A stretch of 7,139 nt of DNA, from contig JAKBRA010000028.1 of the NCBI GenBank assembly GCA_021834945.1, positions 1 through 7,139 on the forward strand, given 5' to 3'. Positions within the stretch are counted from its first letter, which is position 1. Each line of letters opens with the position of its first letter. Below the pieces are notes generated by a model. That model saw nothing but the letters and a program-made list of their open reading frames with translations, was not told the DNA's origin and made no database searches. The translations under genes were made by a program, and so were the position numbers. Source of the stretch: Nanobdellota archaeon. GTDB lineage: Archaea > Nanoarchaeota > Nanoarchaeia > Parvarchaeales > Parvarchaeaceae. Positions 1 to 4,165 of the stretch are shown piece after piece.

Positions 1-22
1 TTATTAGTTATCTTATTCGTTT

Positions 23-568
23 ATGCAAGCAAACAAACATAGCAATAGACCTGCAAAGGAACCGCAGAAAAAAGCGGTAGATATGCAGGAAAGAAAGATA
101 GTGAGGATTGCAGATACTGATCTAGATGGCAGCAAGAAAGTCAGGGATCTTTTAAGGTCTATAACGGGGATAAGCTTTTCATATTCTAACGCATTGATGA
201 AGGTTTTGAAGATACCGGAGGAAAAGAAGCTGCAGGATTTAGACGAGAAGCAATTAAATGAATTAAAGGAAGCTTTGTCTAATCCATTCAAGTACAAGAT
301 ACCACACTGGCTTTTCAACTGGAGAAGGGACGAAACAACCGGTTTGGACTATCATGTTTTAAGCAATGAATTGAGGTCAAAGACAACGTTGCAGATACAG
401 AAGATAAAGACAAGCAGATCATACAGAGGTTACAGGCATTCCTTTAACTATAAGATGAGAGGGCAGAAGGTAAGGTCAAGGGGAGCAAACTTCCACGGAA
501 GGGTTGGCAGTTCACTTGGCGTCATAAAGAAGAAAGAGCAGCCACAGGCTGGAGCTAACAAGAAGTGA
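23..568 (+). CDS. rps13: 30S ribosomal protein S13 (uS13)
   Basis: uS13 sits in the head of the small ribosomal subunit and contacts the large subunit and P-site tRNA. The core starts with RKIVRIADTDLDG (about residues 24-36), which matches the archaeal pattern of IVR followed by DLDG. An H2TH-like helical region follows, with IPHWLFNWRRDETTG near residues 93-108. The basic tail (YRGYRHSF..MRGQKVRSRG, then SSLGVIKKK) is the family signature for 16S rRNA contact. The protein is 181 residues, longer than the roughly 150 usual in archaea. The excess is a Lys/Gln/Asn-rich head of 20 residues before an internal ATG at 83, which would give MQERKIVRI, the more usual family start. No clear Shine-Dalgarno sequence precedes either ATG, so the choice is open; 23 is given as the longest form. 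It is the first gene of a + strand operon with rps4, rps11 and rpoD. The promoter, if just upstream, is outside the window. Confidence 0.95.
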   Translation: MQANKHSNRPAKEPQKKAVDMQERKIVRIADTDLDGSKKVRDLLRSITGISFSYSNALMKVLKIPEEKKLQDLDEKQLNELKEALSNPFKYKIPHWLFNWRRDETTGLDYHVLSNELRSKTTLQIQKIKTSRSYRGYRHSFNYKMRGQKVRSRGANFHGRVGSSLGVIKKKEQPQAGANKK

Positions 569-570
569 TT

Positions 571-1101
571 ATGGGAACAGCAAAAAGGCCGTCAAAGAAA
601 TACAGGTCTCCGTTGAGGATATGGGACAAGCCAAGGATAGAAAGAGATAAAGTATTGAGGAACAAATACGGCTTTAAGAATAAGAAGGAATTGTGGAAAG
701 TCGAATCACTGCTTAGGAACATAAGGCTTAGGGCAAGGGAGCTCGTAGGTTTGAAGGCTTTGAATTTAGGGCAAGAGGAAGAGAAGGAGTTCATAGCCAC
801 ATTAAGTAAAAGAGGACTGGTGAGCAGCAATGCAACGGTAGATGATGTACTTGAATTGAATCTAGAAAACCTGATGGACAGAAGGCTGCAAACATTTGTG
901 TTGAAAAAGGAAATGGCAAGAAGCATAAGAGAGGCAAGGCAGGTGATAACGCACAGGCACATACTTGTGGACGGAAAGATAATAGACAGCCCTTCTTACA
1001 TGGTAAAAAAAGATGAAGAGGATAAAATAGAATTTGCAGAATCCTCTCCTCTGTCGTCACCAACACATCCAGTAAGAGCTAAAAAGGAGGAAAAACAATA
1101 A
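571..1101 (+). CDS. rps4: 30S ribosomal protein S4 (uS4)
   Basis: uS4 is a primary 16S rRNA-binding protein that nucleates assembly of the small-subunit body. The first 60 or so residues (MGTAKRPSKKYRSPLRIWD, then NKKELWKVESLLRNIRLRAREL) match the archaeal N-terminal arm. The S4 RNA-binding domain follows at about residues 103-155, with RRLQTFVLKKEMARSIREAR, then HRHILVDGKIIDSPSY. The tail SSPLSSPTHPVRA also resembles archaeal S4. The length of 176 residues is normal. The ATG at 571 was chosen over a GTG at 565. The GTG overlaps the rps13 stop and would only add MI, while archaeal S4 proteins usually begin MG. The gap to rps13 is 2 bases, implying co-transcription and probably translational coupling. 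Confidence 0.97.
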   Translation: MGTAKRPSKKYRSPLRIWDKPRIERDKVLRNKYGFKNKKELWKVESLLRNIRLRARELVGLKALNLGQEEEKEFIATLSKRGLVSSNATVDDVLELNLENLMDRRLQTFVLKKEMARSIREARQVITHRHILVDGKIIDSPSYMVKKDEEDKIEFAESSPLSSPTHPVRAKKEEKQ

Positions 1102-1107
1102 TAGGCT

Positions 1108-1497
1108 ATGGAAAGAGAAAAAGTGGGGATAGCGCACATTTATGCTACAATGAACAACACTATAATACATGTTACTGATCTAAGCAATGCATACACGTTT
1201 TCAATAAAGAGCGGCGGATCGCAGGTTAAAGCTGATAGGCTTGGTTCATCGCCAAGGGCCGCAATGGATGCCGCAAAGAAAGTTGCAGAGGAAATAACTG
1301 CCAAGGGCATAAGGGATGTTTACGTTAAGGTAAGAGCAGTAGGAGGAATAGGCTCAAAGACAACAGGTCCAGGAGCAAGGCCTGCAATAAAAGCATTGGA
1401 AAGAAGTGGAGTTAATATTTTAAACATTGAGAATGTGACGCCGGTACCGCATGACGGCTGTAAAAGAAAAGGCGGAAGGAAAGGGAGAAGGATGTAA
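1108..1497 (+). CDS. rps11: 30S ribosomal protein S11 (uS11)
   Basis: uS11 lies on the platform of the small subunit and helps form the mRNA exit region. The protein has 129 residues, about the usual archaeal length. The whole chain fits the family: GIAHIYATMNNTIIHVTDL at the start, a central SGGSQVKADR..SSPRAAMDAAKKVAEE helix, then KVRAVGGIGSKTTGPG. The tail VTPVPHDGCKRKGGRKGRRM is very basic and strongly conserved. It starts 6 bases after the rps4 stop. An AAGGAGG match lies at 1084-1090, inside the end of rps4, but 17 bases from the ATG is farther than usual. An in-frame TAG at 1102 rules out any earlier start. It is part of the rps13-rps4-rps11-rpoD operon. Confidence 0.98.
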   Translation: MEREKVGIAHIYATMNNTIIHVTDLSNAYTFSIKSGGSQVKADRLGSSPRAAMDAAKKVAEEITAKGIRDVYVKVRAVGGIGSKTTGPGARPAIKALERSGVNILNIENVTPVPHDGCKRKGGRKGRRM

Positions 1498-1499
1498 AT

Positions 1500-2246
1500 A
1501 TGAAAGCAGAGCTACTTGAAAACAAGGAAAACACGGCAAGGATTTTGCTTGAGGATACAAAGGTCTCGCTTGTTAATGCGCTTCGTCGTTCAATAATAAA
1601 CGGAGTAAACACGCTTGCAATAGAGGACGTTACCATATACAAAAACACAAGTTTCATGTACGATGAGATACTAGCTTCAAGGCTTGGTTTGATACCGCTA
1701 AAAACGCCGATTGAACTGAAGGGCAAGGGAAAGTTCAGTTTTAAGCTCAAGGAGATAGGGCCTAAGGCTGTACACGCTTCTGATTTAGTGCCTTCAGACA
1801 AGGACGTTGTGCCGGCAATACCTGAAATGCTGATAATAAACCTTAAAGAGGGAGAGGCAATAGATTTAGAGGCCGAAACAGCGTGGGGCAACGGAGCAGA
1901 GCACTCAAAGTTCACGCCAGCTCATGTTTTCTACCATTTTTATCCAAAGATAACAATACCAAACAGCAAGGTAAAGGGAGCCGCAAAGATAGCTTCCCTG
2001 TGCCCGGTAAACATACTTGACGGAGATAAAGATACTTTGTCTGTAAAGAAGGGAAAGCTAAGCGAATGCATTTTATGTAAGGCATGCGAAGACTATGCGG
2101 GTTCAGATGTAATAAGCGTTACCTCAGAGACTAACAAAATAATATTTGATATTGAAAGCTGGGGACAATTAACCATAAAGGAAATACTCAATGAGGCAGT
2201 TTCAACACTGGAAGATGAAGTAAAGGAAATAGCCCAGAAAGTATAA
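1500..2246 (+). CDS. rpoD: DNA-directed RNA polymerase subunit D (Rpo3)
   Basis: This is the archaeal counterpart of bacterial alpha and eukaryotic Rpb3. It pairs with subunit L and forms the platform on which the RNA polymerase core assembles. It is 248 residues, close to the family norm of about 260. The dimerisation domain carries VSLVNALRRSIINGVNTLAI (residues 22-41) and MYDEILASRLGLIPL (53-67). An inserted ferredoxin-like domain spans roughly 150-215. It has four cysteines, Cys168 in LCPVNIL and Cys190, Cys193 and Cys196 in the CxxCxxC of ECILCKACE. That spacing matches the cluster-binding cysteines known from Sulfolobus RpoD, so an iron-sulfur cluster is expected; this rests on the pattern alone. 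The ATG lies 2 bases after the rps11 stop. In many archaea rpl18e and rpl13 would come next; here an unrelated gene does. Confidence 0.97.
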   Translation: MKAELLENKENTARILLEDTKVSLVNALRRSIINGVNTLAIEDVTIYKNTSFMYDEILASRLGLIPLKTPIELKGKGKFSFKLKEIGPKAVHASDLVPSDKDVVPAIPEMLIINLKEGEAIDLEAETAWGNGAEHSKFTPAHVFYHFYPKITIPNSKVKGAAKIASLCPVNILDGDKDTLSVKKGKLSECILCKACEDYAGSDVISVTSETNKIIFDIESWGQLTIKEILNEAVSTLEDEVKEIAQKV

Positions 2247-2293
2247 TTCTTTAGAATTGTCACATTTTTATTTATCAAAGGCATATCTTTTTA
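2247..2293 (+). promoter_or_regulatory. Intergenic region: TATA-like element and T-run
   Basis: This 47-base A/T-rich gap separates rpoD from the next gene. TTTTTATTTATC at about 2265-2276 resembles an archaeal TATA box. Its centre is about 24 bases before the ATG at 2294, the distance expected if transcription starts at or next to the start codon (leaderless mRNA). No Shine-Dalgarno sequence is present, which fits. The same T-rich run could also serve as a U-tract terminator for the rps13-rpoD operon. No hairpin is evident, and both roles are inferred. Confidence 0.5.
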
Positions 2294-2728
2294 ATGAAAG
2301 CCGCAGCAAAGAAAAACGCATACATTCTTTCATTCTTTGCTTTATTTCTGGTATTCATTGGCCTAGTCCTTTTTCTGGTATTAGTTGAAAGCGGCATAAT
2401 CTCATTTCACAATCAGACATTAACAGTTACAAGCTTTTCATGCAGCCCATCAGGAACCGTTGTAAATGTTTACAAAGGAGTGGGGCAGCCGGTCAACCTT
2501 ACAAATGTAATTTTGACTGTAAGCAGTGTTCAACACAGCCTTTTGAACAGTAACATGGAAATAAAAGGAGGAATCGGTTACTATTCCCTGGATTTTCCTT
2601 ACAGGTGCCTTTCAGAAAATGAGAATTTGCAAGTGAAAGTTTACTATGAAAGCTATTCCTATGCTACTCAGTCATTCAATGGAGGAAACAATTTCTTCTC
2701 CTCGTTGATTTCAAACACAAGGGCTTAA
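2294..2728 (+). CDS. Membrane-anchored protein of unknown function
   Basis: I do not recognise this 144-residue protein. Residues 1-8 are basic (MKAAAKKN), followed by one long hydrophobic segment at about 10-31 (YILSFFALFLVFIGLVLFLV). By the positive-inside rule the remaining 110 residues should lie outside the cell. That part is rich in Ser, Thr, Val and Tyr and looks like beta strands (TLTVTSFSCSPSG, PVNLTNVILTVSS, GYYSLDFPYRC, LQVKVYYESYSYATQ). Two cysteines, Cys50 and Cys105, could form a disulfide, and there are two N-glycosylation sequons, at N40 (NQT) and N68 (NLT). The shape recalls archaeal pilin-like or small secreted beta-sandwich proteins. However, there is no clear prepilin peptidase site before the hydrophobic stretch, so a signal-anchored surface protein is the safest description. 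It probably has its own leaderless promoter and is not a member of the ribosomal operon. Confidence 0.8.
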   Translation: MKAAAKKNAYILSFFALFLVFIGLVLFLVLVESGIISFHNQTLTVTSFSCSPSGTVVNVYKGVGQPVNLTNVILTVSSVQHSLLNSNMEIKGGIGYYSLDFPYRCLSENENLQVKVYYESYSYATQSFNGGNNFFSSLISNTRA

Positions 2729-3024
2729 TTTCCGTTGAGAAGGTTGTCCTTAAGAAAGCCTTTTGCCTTCAGTGAATCCCAGTCGTTTTTATTGTATTTG
2801 TAAAGTATGTCTGCCTTCTTGTCATGCTCTATCTGCCATGGCTTGATGAGAACAATATCCCCCTCGTTTATCCAGAGATACCTGCTTATGCTGCCTTTGA
2901 CCTGGCAGAGCCTTATCTTATCGTCTGCGCATTTTACGTACATCCTGCCGAAGCCAAGCATCTGCGTAACGTAACCTAGCATTTCATCGTTTTTAGGGAA
3001 TCTAAACCGTGGAACTTCTGTCAT
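2725..3024 (-). CDS. Translation initiation factor aIF1A
   Basis: aIF1A binds the A site of the small subunit and, with aIF1 and aIF2, promotes initiator tRNA binding and mRNA scanning or selection. Its 99 residues are mostly one OB fold of the S1/IF1 type: DEMLGYVTQMLGFGRMYVKC, then KIRLCQVKGSISRYLWINEG and DIVLIKPWQ. These are the landmarks of the eIF1A/IF1 family, and the C-terminal helix (DWDSLKAKGFL) is typical of the archaeal factor. The short N-terminus fits archaea, where the long basic eukaryotic tail is missing. The stop codon overlaps the stop of the convergent membrane-protein gene by a few bases. The gene follows DUF424 on the same strand after 38 bases that contain a TATA box, so it may be transcribed both alone and by read-through from the mcm operon. 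Confidence 0.96.
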   Translation of the reverse strand: MTEVPRFRFPKNDEMLGYVTQMLGFGRMYVKCADDKIRLCQVKGSISRYLWINEGDIVLIKPWQIEHDKKADILYKYNKNDWDSLKAKGFLKDNLLNGN

Positions 3025-3049
3025 ATTTATATGATTATGTAAGGAAAGG

Positions 3050-3057
3050 TTATAAAG
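3050..3057 (-). promoter_or_regulatory. TATA box for the aIF1A gene
   Basis: On the minus strand the sequence reads CTTTATAA, centred about 29 bases upstream of the aIF1A ATG at 3024, with purine/A-rich AAG before it as a weak TFB-recognition element. This is the standard archaeal spacing for a transcript starting at or within a few bases of the start codon. No Shine-Dalgarno motif lies between, in line with a leaderless or very short-leader mRNA. The second AT-rich match (ATATAAAT) directly beside the ATG is too close to act as the TATA box. Confidence 0.6.
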
Positions 3058-3062
3058 CTTGC

Positions 3063-3368
3063 TTACAGGGAATAAATCTGCGCGTGCTTTACGCCGTCTA
3101 TCTCTATCACGCTTTTTGGATCTACTAAGTTGTTTTTTATTGCAAGTTCGACTATTTCATTGCCTATGAGATTTACGTTTCTGCCGTTGCCTATTGACTC
3201 AGAAATCTCTTCCCATTCAAATGTTTCGCTGCCGTAAAAGTCCTTCGATACTGTAAATTCTATCTCCCTTTCCTTGTCAACAAGCGTTTTTCCCAGTATT
3301 TCGCTGTCGCACGCCGCTATGATTTCCCTTGAAGTGTCTTTCCCGTGTATCTTAGCTGTGAATGCCAT
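3063..3368 (-). CDS. DUF424 family protein
   Basis: This 101-residue protein matches the archaeal DUF424 family as I recall it. It has a short beta N-terminus (MAFTAKIHGKDTSREIIAAC), then EILGKTLVD and VSKDFYGSE. The signature second half is NVNLIGNEIVELAIKNNLVD followed by IEIDGVKHAQIYSL, with the conserved His-Ala-Gln near the end. Biochemical function is not established. The family is often encoded near translation factors, and a role in translation or ribosome function has been suggested from that context alone. The ATG at 3368 overlaps the last base of the aIF2-beta stop codon (TGATG), which indicates translational coupling. A GTG one codon earlier (3371) is possible but less likely. It appears to be the last gene of the mcm operon before the aIF1A promoter. 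Confidence 0.88.
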   Translation of the reverse strand: MAFTAKIHGKDTSREIIAACDSEILGKTLVDKEREIEFTVSKDFYGSETFEWEEISESIGNGRNVNLIGNEIVELAIKNNLVDPKSVIEIDGVKHAQIYSL

Positions 3369-3769
3369 CACTTAATTCTCCCTACAGGGTACTCAGCTCC
3401 GCAGCCCAGGCATTTGACAAAGTAGTTCTTTTCCACCTTCTCCATGTGCGTATCCGGTGAGCCGCACTGCTTGCATATGACAAATTCCTTTATGTACTGC
3501 GCTATTTTTTCGTTTACAAGCTTTCTTGAGAATCTACCTCCTAGAGTTACCTTTCCGCTTTCATCTATCTGTCCGGGGGCAGTAAGCTCATGCATTAAAA
3601 ACTTAGAGATGTGGCTTACCGGCCGGTTTATGTACTTCGAAAGCTTGTCAAGAAAGACAATTGTTTTCTGGCCAACCTGCTGAACGTCAACCTCGGGGGG
3701 GTTAAACCTGTCGGCCTTGTTTTCCTTTTTCTCTTTCAGTATGTTGTTTACAAGTTCATCGTATTCCAT
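3368..3769 (-). CDS. Translation initiation factor aIF2 subunit beta
   Basis: This is the beta subunit of the heterotrimeric GTPase aIF2, which delivers initiator Met-tRNA to the small subunit. It has 133 residues, near the archaeal norm of about 135-140. After a short charged N-terminal helix (the gamma-subunit contact in known structures) comes the central alpha/beta domain. Here QKTIVFLDKLSKYINRP, HISKFLMHELTAPGQID and LGGRFSRKLVNEKIAQYIKE follow the family closely. A C-terminal zinc ribbon is formed by Cys99 and Cys102 (VICKQCGSPDT) and Cys120 and Cys123 (KCLGCGAEYPV). All four ligands are intact. The ATG lies 2 bases after the stop of the OB-fold gene and the stop overlaps the DUF424 start. 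The association with mcm in one operon is a recurrent archaeal arrangement. Confidence 0.97.
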   Translation of the reverse strand: MEYDELVNNILKEKKENKADRFNPPEVDVQQVGQKTIVFLDKLSKYINRPVSHISKFLMHELTAPGQIDESGKVTLGGRFSRKLVNEKIAQYIKEFVICKQCGSPDTHMEKVEKNYFVKCLGCGAEYPVGRIK

Positions 3770-3771
3770 GT

Positions 3772-4164
3772 CTACTTAATGAGCTGCATGTTTTTTATGC
3801 TTTCTATTTTGTTAAAGGAATACCTGCTTAAGTCTATTAGTTTTATGTTGCTAAGCGAAAGAGTTACTGTGTCATTGTAAGTGTCTATATCGCCAAGAAC
3901 TTCAACAAGGTCACCCTTCTTGAATTTGTCTATGTCCCTGAACATGCTGCTTTGGAAATGTACAAGTATGCTGGAAAACGTGTCGTCAAGTATCAAGTAG
4001 CCTCCTTTAGTTTCCTGGTTTATTTCGATTGCGGCTATAGATCCAATCAAATGCATCCTGTATATCTTTACAGATTTAAAGGAGATGAAGCTTCCGCTGC
4101 TGTCATTTCCTTTTTCCCCTTCCTTTACAACAGTCAACGGCAGCATAAAATAAGTGTAGTCCAT
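3772..4164 (-). CDS. Single OB-fold protein, RPA-like
   Basis: This 130-residue protein has one apparent OB fold at about residues 32-111. A first strand pair KIYRMHLIGSIAAIEI leads to GGYLILDDTFSSILVHF, where LDDxxxxIxVxF is the usual strand 2-3 signature of RPA/Stn1-like nucleic-acid-binding OB folds. Next come FKKGDLVEVLGDIDTYNDTV and LSLSNIKLID, the strand 4-5 region. A flexible 30-residue head and a 20-residue tail flank it; no zinc finger is visible. The likely activity is binding single-stranded DNA (or RNA), perhaps as a small subunit of replication protein A. This is inferred from the fold pattern and from lying 1 base after the mcm stop codon. It could instead be a tRNA- or rRNA-binding OB protein, since aIF2-beta follows after 2 bases. 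Confidence 0.75.
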   Translation of the reverse strand: MDYTYFMLPLTVVKEGEKGNDSSGSFISFKSVKIYRMHLIGSIAAIEINQETKGGYLILDDTFSSILVHFQSSMFRDIDKFKKGDLVEVLGDIDTYNDTVTLSLSNIKLIDLSRYSFNKIESIKNMQLIK

Positions 4165-4165
4165 A

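Noticed and set aside
565..570. GTG start for rps4 six bases before the ATG
   Set aside because: It overlaps the rps13 stop, adds only Met-Ile, and the family normally begins at the ATG-encoded MG.
1084..1090. AAGGAGG as the ribosome binding site of rps11
   Set aside because: It matches the anti-Shine-Dalgarno well, but it is 17 bases from the ATG, beyond the usual 5-10, and also encodes Lys-Lys-Glu-Glu in rps4. It was not listed as a feature.
13..2284. Minus-strand open frames opposite rps13, rps4, rps11 and rpoD (13-318, 555-962, 791-1066, 1412-1915, 2093-2284)
   Set aside because: All lie opposite unmistakable ribosomal or polymerase genes and their translations look like complement artefacts rich in Ser, Phe and Leu.
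2294..2400. Type IV prepilin signal peptide in the small membrane protein
   Set aside because: The basic head and hydrophobic helix fit loosely, but the expected Lys/Arg then Gly/Ala cleavage site just before the helix is missing (the sequence is AKKNAYIL).
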